This document shows positions 11,894 to 24,929 of a DNA stretch of 64,000 bases, piece by piece. The translations under genes were made by a program, and so were the position numbers. The DNA comes from Bidens hawaiensis. Lineage: Eukaryota; Streptophyta; Magnoliopsida; Asterales; Asteraceae. Under the pieces are notes generated by a model. It did not search any database and had not been told where the DNA came from. It was given only the letters and a program-made list of their open reading frames with translations. Position 1 is the stretch's first letter. The number at the start of each line of letters is the position of its first letter. The stretch covers positions 248,001 to 312,000 of the forward strand of contig JAIQDT010001947.1 of assembly GCA_021521415.1 (NCBI GenBank), written 5' to 3'.

Positions 11894-12026
11894 ATTAAAT
11901 TTCGGGACGAAATTTCTTTCTACTAGGGGATGATATGACAAACTAAAAAATTTTTCTTACTTTTTCAGACACTCATCATGACTTGACTCAAATTTTCGGG
12001 ACGAAAATTCTTTAACATGGGAATGA
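11894..12026 (+). other. Duplicated PPT region of element B
   Basis: Two copies of a cassette: TTTCGGGACGAAA followed by a purine-rich stretch and TGATATGACA (about 11898-11940) or TGATGTGACAC (about 11995-12035). The second abuts the 3' LTR and is the working polypurine tract position. TTTCGGGACGAAA is itself nearly palindromic. The first copy looks like an older PPT/LTR junction or a local duplication. Confidence 0.65.
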
Positions 12027-14582
12027 TGTGACACTCGTCAAATTCAGGTTAACTCCGTTAACTCAACTCCGTCAATTCAAACTTAAAGATCACTGAATCT
12101 ATAACGCACACCTCATTACATTTAAACTAGGGTTTAAATGACGCTTAACACTTACTACATGTGTAGTCTTTCGGGATTTGCACCGAAACGCAAACGAGTT
12201 GACGCAAACGATTGGTGAATAAACGAAAAACGTCAAAACAATAATTATGTGATGATTATGTGTTAGACTTATGTGTTATGTGATAACATTGTTATAAACG
12301 TTAACTCAATGTGCTAGAACTAGTTAATTAAGTTAGAAAAGTAACATTTGAAAGTGGAGGGACCTAGATGTAACATGTTATTATTATTAATAATAATAAA
12401 CCTAAAACCCTAATCTCCCTCTTTCCCTCCCTCTAGACCGATCGGCCCCCTCCCCCTTGTTCTTGGCTGCCGTCAATCACACACACACATATACACAAGA
12501 TCTTTCAAGTTTAATCTAAGATTAAGGTGCTAGGAAGGTATAAACAACTATCCTATGTATTTTACATGCTTAATTTTGAGTTTGAATGGGTTAATTATAA
12601 ACCCTAAAATCTGGAAATTTCATATATTGTGTTCATATGATCTTTGTTTGATTTGATGATGTATTGATGATGATTTGATAACTAGAATTGATATTGTTAC
12701 ATGTTAATTGTTGTGTCTTGATTTTGAGATCAAATAAAACCCTAACCATGTATGTATGGTGTAATTGATATGCATGGATAGTGGTTATGGTGTTTAGAGT
12801 GTTATATGAACGGATTATGATCTGGTTAATATGTTGAGTTTTGTTGCAAACAGTTTCTGGACAGATTGTGTTGTTGATGTTCAATTGACTGTATCTGGGT
12901 GTAGATGTGAAAATTGGTTGAGATTATTGATACTACAGTAAACTAGGTTGAGTCTAGTTTCTAAAGAATATAAATTTGCAATTTTTGGACGTGTATAAGT
13001 TAACCTTTATGATTTTACAAAAATGTTGTGCAAAGCTGAGTTGTTAGACCTGCTGTTAGGTTGTTTTGTAAATGTTATATCTCATTAACTACGAGACCAA
13101 TTGGGTTGGTTCCACTTCTGGAAGTTGACTTGTTGAGTTAGGAACCTAACCCAAGTGGTCTTGCATTTGTTGGATTTTTCGTTTAACGGGAATTTCAAAT
13201 AAAATTCTGTTGCGCATGAATTTGACTGTTATGAGCTTGCTGTAATGTTTTGGTCATTATGAGAAACCTATGTGGAATAAAAATAAAATAAAACATTTTC
13301 TGGAAACCTAACACATATATTCTTTTGTGATGATTTTTGGTAAATTAATTGAGATGCTATGATCGGTGGAATAGTACAATATTTGAAGTAGAATTTCTGT
13401 CTCGGTGAAACTAGCTGCTGAATTTTGTGAAAATGCATGAAACATGATACTTGCTATATAATTGTTATGTTTTAACCAAATTGCCCCTGTGGAGAATACT
13501 TGCTAAATAGTTGTCGTGTTTTGACCAAATTGCCCCTGCGGGGAATAGTTGCTAGTGATGTACATTATTAATACATGACACGTAAACGATTGTTCACACA
13601 CGTAGCGTATCACAAATGTGCTTGTTAAGTCACACACGATTCACAAACAAACACGAAACGTGATATTTGCATAGGTACTACGTGCCGGGTCTAGAGACTC
13701 GATATTAGTTCCGATACTTAGAAAATCTCCTTGTTGTTTTAGAACGCTAGAGAGAGTAATCTGTGACGCGCATCACTTGGTGATTTATTTTGGGAATTCT
13801 TCGCAAACAGTGAGTTTCACTTACCCCTTTAAACTGTTTTAAACGCTTTTCATTTGGGGGAGATAACATACTCCGATAAACGCATTTAAGATTTTGTTAG
13901 TAAATTATATATCACTTGTAAAGGCTAAGTGGCAAACGAAACATTTGAAGTCCTACACATCGAACCGGTTAATATTTGGAATAGCGAGTCACTGTTGAGT
14001 AGTACTACTGGGTTTGACAATCCCCACCCAACCCTAAACTCGACTGGAGGTCGAGCGGGTGTAATTTTGGCTAACACGTACCATGGTCTGGATGACCTGG
14101 TGACAAGGCACTTGATAAACAGTCAGCTTCGGTGTCGAACACTTAGTAATACCTGTATAGGCTAGCTACCTATCGATATATAATTGATTTAACACTATCT
14201 GGCAACGCAAAACGCTGAACGCAAAACGCTAAACGCAAAACGCTGAACGCAAACGCTAAACGCTTTACTTTATATAAACTTGTGAACTCACCAACCTTGT
14301 GTTGATACTTTTAGTATGTTATTCTCAGGTAGCCGAGGCGGGCGCGCGGTATAGGATCATGCATGGTTTTTGAACATTCTGATATGCAAACATGTTTTAA
14401 CTATTATTACTTGGGTTTTTAAGTCGTCCTGCGTGACGCAACTTTTGCCTTTTGGTTTTTACGCTTCCGCACTTAATTTCATTTAAACGTTTTTATGGTT
14501 TGATTATAACTGATGATTCCGATCCTGTTAGTTCACACCCTCTGACGGTAAAACTCCGTTAGTGGAATTTGTGGGTGTGACA
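12027..14582 (+). repeat. 3' LTR of element B (full length)
   Basis: 2,556 bp, TGTGACA...TGTGACA. It holds an AC-rich microsatellite near 12478, long AT-rich U3, a tandem ACGCAAAACGCT array at 14203-14266, and a TATATAAA box at about 14270 followed by the probable transcript start. It is the same family as the LTRs of C, read antisense there, but visibly diverged from them. Confidence 0.92.
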
Positions 14583-14587
14583 ATGTA

Positions 14588-17470
14588 CGTGTATATGTTT
14601 GGTCATGACATTTACTTGTAAATGATTGGGTTAGCCATTCACCTGATAATGGAAAATATTTGGGGCGTTCGTTATGTGTTTTTAGATTGTTTTCTTGCTG
14701 AAAATTATGTTGGTTATTTAAGTTTGTAAAGCATGCTTGCATGTCTTGGTCCTATTATTTATTTGCTGAATTGATAGAACAACCATTTATTTAAAGACTT
14801 AAGTTAACTGGGGCGATTAAATTTATCTTTATTTTTATTTTATGCTCCTCAAAATTTTGAGTTTTTGAAGCAAAAAGAGAAAATGATAGTACATTGACTA
14901 TTTTGACTCCAAATCCAGCAAGAAGTAAGCCTAAAGGACTGTGTGCTTAATTTCATTGGTGCATTGGTAGGTCTTAAAACAAACAAGTAGAGTAAAGTAT
15001 GTGATATAAACATAAAGAAACACCAAATTGAAAGGGGTGTTAGTCTCTAGAAAAGTCTCGGTGAGATGGCAGAAATGTAATAACCTGTAATACTCAAGCC
15101 TTATACTTGTTTGATCAACCAAAATCAAAATAAAGCAAATAACAAGCTTTGAGTTTCTGGACACTGTGAGTCTCTATGCGGCTTAATCATCTGGGTATTC
15201 ATATGCATGAATATTTCATTCGCTTTTAGAGCAAACCCAAAGTCATTAAACTTGATCACTGCTGTACTTCGTACAAATTTCCAAATTACCGACTTGATCA
15301 AACTCCGTTGTTAGTCATACATTGTTCCTCCCTTGCGCGCGTCTTAATACCATTAAGAAACGGACCCCAGGGGATAAAATGTATGTAAGCCGACAGATGG
15401 ACTCGTGCATATTCACTCATAGTAACAGAAAATGCATTGCTCATAAATTTCTATAAAAATAAATTTTTGATTAACAATATAATGGTTTAAGTCAAGTTGG
15501 GGTGATATGGAAAAAATAAAATTAAGCTTGCACCGTGATTAGAGGCTGATAGTTTCTGATATTCTGTGCTCTAATTGAACCAATTAATCATATCACAGAA
15601 ACACTTGAAAGTTTGTTGTTAGATTTAAGTGGACAACATTACCAATGACCGACTTAACACCAGTAATAATATCGCTGAAATATAAAACTGTGATGGAAGA
15701 GCAATTTGATCAATATGATTCCCTGCTCAAGCTCAACAAAAATACAAAAAATATCATCTGATTTTGAAATACATATAAAACACAAAAAGATTTTATATTT
15801 TTTATTTCGGATTCTTTTCATTAAAATACATTCTTTATATATTACAAAATACCAAAAATATTTTTCATTTCGCTTTTACATACTAATTAAATAATTTAGT
15901 TATCGGTTTCAAAAAGTGAAAACGGTTTTTTAAGTATTTGATTATCGGGATAAAGGTACTCCATAATTCTTTTAAAATTAATTTAAAATTTTTTAATTCT
16001 TTAATTTATTTTATTAAATTCATTTAATTAGTTATTTATTCTTTTAAAATTAAATAATATTTAATTCATTATTTATGGATAACGAATTAGGGTATCCTTT
16101 AACGAACTACAGTATAGTTCGTGTCTCTAGTTCGCTTCCGCACTCTGTAACAAAATACATCCAATTAGTTATGAATATTTAACAAATCAAGACACGATTT
16201 GAATTTTAATTCATTATACATGTTTAACGAATCAAGACACGATTTGAATTTTGATTCGTTATGTCACGTGTTCAAATAAGGTGAACGAATCAGCTGATTC
16301 ATTATTTAAATCTCTAACGAATCTGTTTGATTCATACATAGGGTACATTGGGAAGAGTGTAATAGTATAAAAGACAGGTTACACGAACCGTCCTTCACTA
16401 TTTATCTTCTTCCTTATACCTAAAGAAACCCTTATCAAATTTTTCTCTGATTTTTCGACCTTTGAATTTTGAACTTTTGAATACATCAGTGTGTTACTAA
16501 GGTATAGATGATCACTTCTATGTGATTTTTGTCAAATATGACACTGTCTTGATAGGCTAATTATGCAAGTTTTGTTATAAGGGTTTTATGAGTTTTAAAA
16601 CTCTGATTTATCTATGCTATACTGTGTTGATATGGTTTATGTATAGGTCATTGTAATCGGAATGCGATTCCGAGACCCTTGGTAGACTTTAATCAATGTT
16701 TTGATTCTTGTTTGCCGGGTCGATTGAATGTTTATGTTTTCGGAGGTTTATGCTCTGTTTAAATTCCGAGTACTCTTAATTTATTTCATGGTGTTGAGCC
16801 TCAATCTCAACATCGTGTGCTTCGTATTGTATTTCCGAGATCGCTACGCCTGTTGTTTCGGTTATCCAACGAGGATTATGGATTAATTGATACTGGGTTC
16901 ATGGTGTTGACGTTAAGTGTTCTTAATCTAATTTTGACTTTGACTTTGAAGAGTCAAAGATTAAGTCTAATCAGTGACCATTCGTTAAATTTTAGCAAAT
17001 TGGAACTATTTAGTGTCCAATTCGTTACTAATTCACACGAACTAGTTTGGCGAATAAGTTAATCAACGAATCAGACTTGAATTCGTTAAATCATAACGAA
17101 CTGGATTCTAGTTCGTTCTTTTGAATAGTAATTCGCTAAGTCTATTTCGTTAACTATTTACCTGATAGCGAATCTATTGATTCGTTACATATTTGTAACG
17201 AATTTGATTGTTAATCAAACGAATGACATTTCAGTTTTAATTATTTAATTAATTTTACCAACTATTGTATTTAATAAATCATTGTAAATAATCAAATATC
17301 CCAACGGTCTACACGCTTCAATACATCGATTACACACAAAATTAACTACAACATCTATAATACGATACATCAACAAAAAATTGATACATTAAATATAAAC
17401 TTTACTTATCACTGCTAAATGCATATTACATTTTCTCTTTACTTATAATAGTTTATATTTATTTAGTGAA
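14588..17470 (+). other. Copia A noncoding region between pol and ORF3, right part
   Basis: It continues A after the B insertion. Near 14625-14665 GGGTTAGCCATTCACCTG...TTTGGGGCG matches a block after pol in J (GGATAGCCATTAACCAG...ACCGGGGCG), and CTGTGTGCTTAATT at about 14940 matches J at 63155. Between about 16080 and 17240 the motifs TAACGAA/TTCGTTA and TAGCGAA/TTCGCTA recur many times, often as short hairpins (for example ATTCGTTAC/GTAACGAAT near 17180). A 45-bp tandem duplication lies at about 16175-16265. No long coding frame. Confidence 0.65.
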
Positions 17471-20066
17471 ATGGCTGAACAAATGGATCAAGATCCACCC
17501 GTTGCTCCTCAAGAACAAGAACAACCACAAGATCAAGAACAACCTCAGGAAAAAGAAGAGGTCCAACTGCTGTCCTTTGACAAGAAGCACAAGATCTGTG
17601 ACTATGTTGATTCAGACGTTGCTGATGAAGCTCTGTTTGGGGCTATGTTAGATTTTGTACGTCGTTCGGTGATTCATTATGCTATAACTACCAAACCTAA
17701 GGTTTATCTGAGTATTATTAGGCAGTTCTGGAATACTGCTGAGTTCGTTGAAACCGAGAATCATAGTCGAGCAACAATCAATCAAACTCCTATTACTGTG
17801 GATGTTGATGTGGTTAGGAGGGTGCTTCGGTTTGGGGATACTGATGATAATCCAAGTGAGTTTGATAAGAGGTTAATCAAGGGCCTATTTACAAGGGTAT
17901 TTTATGGTAGAAATATTGACGATTCTATGTTCAACAAGAACGACATGTGCCCACCTTACAAGTATCTTTTACACGTACTGATTCATTGCATGGGTGGTCG
18001 TAAAGGTGGATTTGATGAGTGACGTATAAGTTTGCAATCGGCTTTTGTGGCTCTTATTCTCAATAAGCCATTCAACTACTTGGAAATGGTTTTCGATCAT
18101 CTGAAAGAACAAGTTCAGCAGACAGCTCAGAAGAAAAAGTTCTTGATGTATCCCCGATTTCTACAGTTGATAATTCAAGACCTTATTCCAAACTTGGTGA
18201 TTGATCGAACGTTAGTGAACGATATCCTTGATCTAGAACACATGAAAGTTGACACGGTGCGTAGAATGACGCTTTATCGTAAGGAGAGGCCACGGGAAAA
18301 ACGGATGATTGGTCATATCATTAACTCTGATTATGTATGTCCTCCCGAGGATCGCTGGATCCATGATGACTTGGATTCTGAGCATGAGGGAGGAGAAGGT
18401 GGGAACTATGGTGATGATGGAGATGATGGTGGTAATGAAGGTGGAAATGGTGGTAATGGTGATGCATCTATGAGAGAGCAACAGGCTGCCGTTGAATCTG
18501 CGTTGACTGCTACCATTGCAACTCAACGTGAAAGGAAACGAAAAGGTAAAGCACCAGCTTCTGAGGCTCCAGCAAAGAGACGAGTATCAGCTGGAGCTGG
18601 TGTAATTATTGGTGTTCCACCATCTCGTCCTGCAATTCCTCAACGCCCGGTTGTGCCAACTACTACTAGCACTCCGGCGCTTACATTGAGAACGACGATG
18701 GTGCCTCATTAGTTGGGTATGATTCCACAGGTGGCCTTAACTGAGATACCTATGCCTTCTGCTACACCTTCTACTGTTCCTTCAACACCGTCAATGAGGC
18801 CTCCTCCACCTAGTGATCTCTCATTTATGAGAATTACAAGGCCTCAGGGACCAATCCAGCCTGTTCATCCATCTTTGTATGCTATGCCACCGAACCGTCA
18901 GACAGACTTGCTTTTGTATCTTCTTTATTTGTATGAAAACCAAATGTCTGCTGACCGTATGAATCAAGAACGATTGATGGAGAACCAGAAGAAGCTTATT
19001 AGTTATGTTTCTTTCTGTCAAAAAGAAACAAAAGCCCTACGTGAGATTGTTGAGTCTCTGGGGGTGAAACTTAAAGAATAAGAGGATCTGATATTGCAAT
19101 TGACTTGCAAAGATGATGCTTTAAAGAATATCAAGAATGATGAGGAAGATCCTGATGAGTCTGGTGCTGGTGGTGAGCCTAAACAAACTCAAGACCCAGC
19201 TTCTTGTGCGGGTACGAGTTCTGTTGATTATTCAAGCAAACAGATCATTGTTTATCATGATCATTCGGCTGCCAAACCAATTGAGATGATTGAGGCTGAT
19301 ACGGTTATATTTATGGATGATAAGGGGGTGATTAGGAGCATGGTGAATGCTGATGAGATAGCAGTGGGACAGTTTGTTGATAGGTCGCTGACACGAGAGC
19401 AGATTGAGATCTTGCTTGGTCTGAATGAAGAAGAGATGATCGTGTTAGAGACTGAGCCTGATGCTGAGGTAATAAATGATGACGAGATCCTGAATGATCC
19501 TATGGTGGAGTTGAGGACAGATTTTATTTATGACGATGAGGAAATTGAGATGTAAGATGTGACTGCTGAGGAGTATCCTAACTTGTTTCAACACACAAAT
19601 GTTGATCAAGGTGCTCCTATATTTAATGAACAGATTGTAAAAGAAGCAGAAGATCATATCGAGAAGACATCTAAGGGTAAACAAGTTGCTGACTTTGTTG
19701 ACAAAAGATTCGACCCAAAGATTGACCCATCTCTTAAGGAGATTAACAGTTGGTTCAGCCATAAGAAAGTTGGCAAGATTATCAAGGCGTATCGGTATGT
19801 TGATCAAGAACGAAAAGATGAAGCTGCAGCTTGGGTCAAAGCAAACCATAAGACTTCATTTAAGACCGTGTCCAAGGTGCAAGGTAATATTATTTCTTGG
19901 ATGTTTGAATCTGATCTTAAAGTATGCATTGTCAAATGGGAGAAAGGCGTCCAGTACTATGAAATGATGTCTGATGTTCTTCATTACCGAGGTGGGACGT
20001 ACGTACTCTGGCGTACCGTCCTTTCATTAATAGAGGTGGGAATAAACATGCAAGTTGGTTTCATCA
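17471..20066 (+). pseudogene. ORF3 ('env-like') of copia A, 5' portion
   Basis: One frame from ATG 17471, interrupted by stops at 18020, 18710, 19079 and 19553 and by a frameshift near 20010, then cut by element C. The start is Gln/Glu/Pro-rich. A globular region follows (VIHYAITTKPKVYLSIIRQF, about residues 72-90), a Gly/Asp/Asn-rich run (about 18390-18470), a basic NLS-like patch (ERKRKGKAPASEAPAKRR, about 18530-18585), a Pro/Ser/Thr-rich stretch and a coiled coil (about 18950-19075). I recall relatives downstream of pol in Asteraceae copia elements. No signal peptide or clear membrane segment is visible, so 'env-like' is only positional. Its function is unknown. Confidence 0.75.
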
Positions 20067-22576
20067 TGTCACACCCTCAAAATCCACTAACGGAGTTTTA
20101 TCGTCAGAGGGAGTGAACTAACAGGATCGGAATCATTAGTTATAATCAAACCATAAAAACGTTTAAAAGAAAATAAGTGCGGAAGCGTAAAAACCAAAAG
20201 ACAAAAGTTGCGTGACGCAGGACGACTTAAAATCCAATGACAACAGTTTAAAATCAGTTTGCATAAACAAAAGCGTTTTCAACAATGCATGATCCTATAC
20301 CGCGCGCCCGCCTCGGCTACCTGAGAATAACATACTAAAAGTGTCAACACGAGGTTGGTGAGTTCACAAGTTTATATAAAATAAAGCGTTTAGCGTTCAG
20401 CGTTTTGCGTTTAGCATTTTGCGATACCAGATAGTGTTAAATCAATTATATATCGATAGGTAGCTAGCCTATACAACAAGTATTACTAAGTGTTCGACAC
20501 CGAAGCTGACTGTTTATCAAGTGCCTTGCCACCAGATCATCCAGAACATGGTAATGTGTTAGCCAAAATTACACCCACTCGACCTCCAGTCGAGTTTAGC
20601 GTTGGGTGGGGTTTGTCAAACCCAGTAGTACTACTCAACAGTGACTCGCTATTTTCCAATACTAAACTGTTCGATGTGTAGGACTTCAATTGTTTCGTTT
20701 GCCACTTAGCCTTTACAAGTGATATATAATTTACTAACAAAATCTTAAAAGCGTTTTCGGAGTATGTTATCTCCCCCAAGTGAAAAGCGTTTAAAGAGTT
20801 TAAAAGGGGAAGTGAAACTCACTGTTTGCGAAGAATTCCCAAAAACAAATCACCAAGTGATGCGCGTCACAGAAAACTCTCACTAGCGTTCTATAACAAC
20901 AAGGAGATTTTTCTAAGTATCGGAACTATTATCGAGTCTCTAGACCCGGCACATAATTCCTAAGCACAGGATACGTTTCGTGTTTCGTTTGTGAATCGTG
21001 TATGAATTAACAAGTATATTTGTGATACGTTACACGTGTAAAAAACTTCTCAAGCATCAAGTATAAACATAGCATACTTCTAGTAATGTTCTAACACAAG
21101 GGTATTTTGGTCAAACACGTAGCAATTATCGATTATCAACATATTTCATGTACTTTCGCCTAACTTAGCAACTAGCTTTACCAAGACAGATTACTACTAG
21201 TAAAGATTACTCTAATCAACAGATCACAACTGATCAATTAATTCATCAAAAATCACCACAAGAGTATACATGTGTTAGGTTTCCAGAACATATTTTGTTG
21301 TATTTTTATTCCACATATATTTCTCACAATGATCAATTTACTACAGCAAACTCACAACAGTCAAATTCATGCGCAACAGAATTTTATTTGAAATTCTCGT
21401 TAAATGAAAAATCCAACAAATGCAAGACCAATTGGGTTAGGTTCTTAACTCAACAAGTTAACTTCCAGAAGTGGAACCAACCCATTTGGTCTTGTAGTTC
21501 ATGAGATATAATATTTACAAATCAACCTAACAGCAGGTCTCACAATTCAGATTTGCATAACGTTTTTGTAAAATCATAAAAGTTAACTTTTTCACGTTCA
21601 AAAATTGCAAATTTATATTCTTTAGAAACTAGAATCAACCTAGTTCACTGTAGTATTAATTATCTCGACCAATTTTCACATTCACACCCCGTTACAGTCA
21701 ATTGAACATCAATAACACAATCTGTCCAGAAACTGTTTGCATCCAAACTCAACATATTAACTATCTATGGACCATAATCCGTTCATATGACCTTCTAGAC
21801 ACCATAATCACTATCCATGCACATCAAATACACACCACATACATGATTTGGGTTTTACTTGAACTCAAAATCAAAGAAACAAGCAATTAACATGCAATAA
21901 CATCAATTCTAGTTATCAAATCAACAATCAATACATAATTAACCATCATCTAATCAAAACAAGTCATATGAACATTATATATATAATTTCCGGATTCTAG
22001 GGTTTATAATGATACCTTCAAAAGCACAAAAATAAGCAAGAGGAAGGTAGAAGATGACTAGAATCGGGTGTAGGATGCTTCAATTGTGAAAAACAAGATC
22101 AAAAACCAAGAGATATGTGTGTGTGTGTGAGCCGATCGTGAGGAGAGGGGGGGGGGGGCTGGCCGTCGGTTTTGGGAAGGGAGAGAGGGAGGGCTAGGGT
22201 TCTTGATTAATATTATTTAATAACAATATATTACACTCAAGTCCCTCAACTTTCAAATGTTACTTTTCTAGCTTAATTAACTAGTTCTTGTTTCTTGTCT
22301 AGCATTACACATAATATAATCAAGTAACACATATGTTAACACATAATTATCACATAATTATTGTTTTGACGTTTTTCGTTTATTCACCAATTGTTTGCGT
22401 CAACTCGTTTGCGTTTCGGTGTAATTCCCGAAAGACTACACATGTAGTAATTGTTCAAGCGTCATTTAAACCCTAGTTTAAATGTAATGAGTTGTGCGTT
22501 ATAGATTCAATGATCTTTAAGTTTGAATTGACGGAGTTGAGTTAACGGAGTTAACCTGAAATTGACGAATGTCACA
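20067..22576 (-). repeat. 3' LTR of element C
   Basis: 2,510 bp, opening TGTCACACC on the + strand, i.e. the LTR end in antisense. It carries the antisense TATA box (TTTATATAAA, about 20373), the GCGTTTTGCG/GCGTTTAGCG tandem array (about 20386-20425), a GT run near 22117 and a run of G near 22147. On its internal side it joins directly to gag sequence. Confidence 0.9.
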
Positions 22577-23524
22577 CGGGCCAGCATGATGATAGTTGCA
22601 CCGGTTACATTTCGGGTGTTTCCCAGCATAGCCGCTCGAACCCTGCCCGCTACCGTTGTTGTTATTGTTGGGACCCTGATTATTGAAGCTCCGAGTGAGT
22701 TCGGGCTTACGGTAGTGTTGTTGCTGTGGGGGGTTCGAGGATGAGGATCTGACGTTGTCGAACTTTCTCTTTCCATAACCCGGGTTGCTGTTGCTGTTGT
22801 TGTCAGTGCTCGGGTTGTCACGGGCCTTAGTGGTTGAACCTCTAGGTGGTAACGCACCTTGGGTCACTGCTTGATCCGTCAGTTTGTGAGCTAATCGGAT
22901 CGCTTGTTGAATCGTGGCTGGTCTGGAAGACGTCACCATGCCTTGAATTTGCGGTGCTAACCCATCAATATACATCTCAATCCTCTTACTAGGCGGGTCT
23001 ACCATCCGTGGACACATCACAGCTAACTCGTGAGAACGGGTGGTGTAGGTTTCGATTTCTGAACCCACCATCTTCAATGACCAAAACTCAGATTCCAACT
23101 TCGCAATCTCCTCTCTCGGACAGTACTCTTCTCGCATCATGTTTTTGAACTCTTCCCAGTTCATGGCGATAGCCAGTTCTAATCCAAGAATCTGCACATT
23201 CGAATTCCACCAAGTGAGAGCATAATCTTCAAGTGTCCCAGCAGCAAATTTGACCCTACTGGCAGGTGGACAGTTACACATCTCAAACGCTGATTCGGCC
23301 TTCTCAGCCCAACGCAGGAACCCTATGGCTCCCTCGGTGCCCTTAAACGAACTGGGCTTGCAGTCAAGGTAATTCTTGAAGGTACACGTTCCAATTGGAC
23401 CTCCAGCTTGGTTCTGAACATGTGCGGCTAGAGCGGCCGCCGCGTGGTCGTTCAGCAGAGTTTGAAGTTCTGCTGCAGTCAAGTTGATGTTACCGCGACC
23501 GTGTCCAGCGTTTCTTCCTGCCAT
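22577..23524 (-). pseudogene. Element C gag, truncated and fused into the LTR
   Basis: ATG at 23522-23524 (MAGRNAGHGRG). The N-terminal and central Gag regions are open and match B (FLRWAEKAESAFEMC, LTWWNSNVQILGLE, MMREEYCPREE). It stops matching in the first knuckle, after HHAGPC, where sequence passes into the LTR; the frame then runs on to a stop at about 22517. Without the remaining knuckles and pol it could make a capsid-like protein of about 315 residues plus an LTR-encoded tail. This uninterrupted frame is the best-kept gag in the window. Confidence 0.85.
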
Positions 23525-23774
23525 TTCCTAGAATCACAGCATAAAATGTTAAGCATGAATTTTTATTTCATATGCAACACGCCATACATGTAACAAAAAG
23601 ATAGGTAAGAAAGAAATAAGAAACAAACATCACATCGCAACTATATATTAATCCAAATAATAATTCATGATTAAAACCATTGTATTCGCTACAAAGTATT
23701 TAAAACCAATCCTTAAAATCATAGAAAATAATAGTTTAGATGGAGACAACCCCTCCATCTAGGTGTTATCATCC
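23525..23774 (-). other. AT-rich spacer between ORF0 and gag in C
   Basis: Homologous to the B spacer at 7084-7306 and also without a frame. It ends, antisense, in the same TTCTAG-GAAATGG context at the gag start. Confidence 0.5.
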
Positions 23775-24515
23775 CTAGATGTCATCGTCTGAGGACACCT
23801 CTGAGTGTGCCTCCTCCTCAGCCGGTTCTTCCTCCGGTTCCTCTTCGGGTTCCTCCTCGGGATCTTCCTCGGGATCCTCCTCAGGCTCCTCTTCGGGATC
23901 TTCTTCGGGTTCCTCTTCAAGCCCTGCCTCAGGTTCGGCTGCGTTCTGAGCAATTTGCATTTGTAAGACATCGCAACGCTCTAAAGCTATCTCGGTTCGG
24001 GTCCTTGCTACTTGGAGTTGCTCTTGCAAGTCTATCATCTCGGCTTGCATCTTTCTCATAATCTTCATCTGTTGATCACTAGCCTCTTGCATTTCCTTCA
24101 TTGCCGTTGTCAGGCGGGAAATTTCCTCTTTAGTTTTGGTTCCATCCTTTAACAGTCCGGATACGTTCGCTCTCGTATAGCGCATGTAACCAACGTCACG
24201 CTCCAAACAAGAAACGACAGCTGCGAGAACTCGCTCCACAGGTTCGGTTATGGGTGGTAGGGTGTTGGGTTAAGCAGGATGGTTCAGGTGAGGTAGCGGG
24301 GGAACTTGTTCGCGATAGACCATACGCCTAATCATATTAGGGTACCAATCCCAGCTAACTTCGTTTTCGTACATGCCTCCGGATAAGCGATACCTCTTCG
24401 GTGCAGGAGCTTCGAGTTCCGGGACTACACGGGGTGGCGATGTGGTAGGTAGCTGCGGCTCCTTCCCATGAGCATGAGTCATCTGATCGGATGATGATGA
24501 TGGTGGCGTCGACAT
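23775..24515 (-). pseudogene. ORF0 of element C
   Basis: A 247-codon frame from ATG 24513-24515 (MSTPPSSSSDQ) to the stop at 23775, homologous to the B leader ORF. One stop (TAA) falls near 24270, where B has TAC (Tyr), while C keeps CAA where B has a stop. The coiled coil (about 24020-24190) and the acidic tail (EEEPEEDPEEEPEED, ending SSDDDI) are preserved, with in-frame length variation in the acidic repeat. Two copies with complementary damage support an intact ancestral protein. Its function is unknown. Confidence 0.72.
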
Positions 24516-24864
24516 CCCTACAGGTAAGCCGTGTATGCACGCGTATGAGTGAAAGAGGTAAAGAGATAAGATAACAAAGACTACACAAACATATGCAGTG
24601 CGAATCATTATACCTAATGGCTCTGATACCAATCTGCATATGTTTGTGTAGTCTTTGTTATCTTATCTCTTTACCTCTTTCACTCATACGCGTGCATACA
24701 CGGCTTACCTGTAGGGATGTCGACGCCACCATCATCATCATCCGATCAGATGACTCATGCTCATGGGAAAGAGCCGCAGCTACCTACCACATCGCCACCC
24801 CGTGTAGTCCCGGAACTCGAAGCTCCTGCACCGAAGAGGTATCGCTTATCCGGAGGCATGTACG
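24368..24864. repeat. Inverted duplication of the C leader with a second PBS in the spacer
   Basis: Arms 24368-24597 and 24635-24864, both 230 bp, are inverted copies; I saw one mismatch by eye. They contain the ORF0 N-terminus and upstream leader. The 37-bp spacer carries a second PBS (antisense GGCTCTGATACCAAT, 24619-24633). The junction of arm 2 with the spacer lies exactly where the internal region begins after an LTR (GATTGGTATC). The transcript would fold into a very long hairpin. Confidence 0.9.
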
Positions 24865-24913
24865 TCGCGGTTATAGTCTAGTATGCATGCAGCTCTAGTT
24901 CGCTATAACCAAT

Positions 24914-24928
24914 GGCTCTGATACCAAT
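24914..24928 (-). other. Primer-binding site of C (initiator tRNA-Met)
   Basis: ATTGGTATCAGAGCC on the minus strand, next to the 5' LTR end. It is the regular PBS; the extra copy is at 24619-24633. Confidence 0.9.
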
Positions 24929-24929
24929 C

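Larger units (their letters stand above)
5263..14582 (+). mobile_element. Ty3/gypsy element B (chromovirus, Tekay-like), complete ends
   Basis: It starts TGTGACA and ends TGTGACA, with ATGTA on both sides (5258-5262 and 14583-14587), a perfect 5-bp target duplication. Order: 5' LTR, tRNA-iMet PBS, leader ORF0, gag, protease, RT, RNase H, integrase, chromodomain-like tail, PPT, 3' LTR. Integrase after RNase H makes it Ty3/gypsy. The C-terminal WEREDQMMKKYPHLF motif supports a chromovirus. Frameshifts, stops and a large 5' LTR deletion make it inactive. It sits in the same orientation as its host A. Confidence 0.93.

Noticed and set aside
12633..12884. ORFs inside the B and C LTRs (also 21702-21890, 26547-26735)
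   Set aside because: They recur only as LTR copies, are low-complexity and antisense to element transcription or lack any domain.
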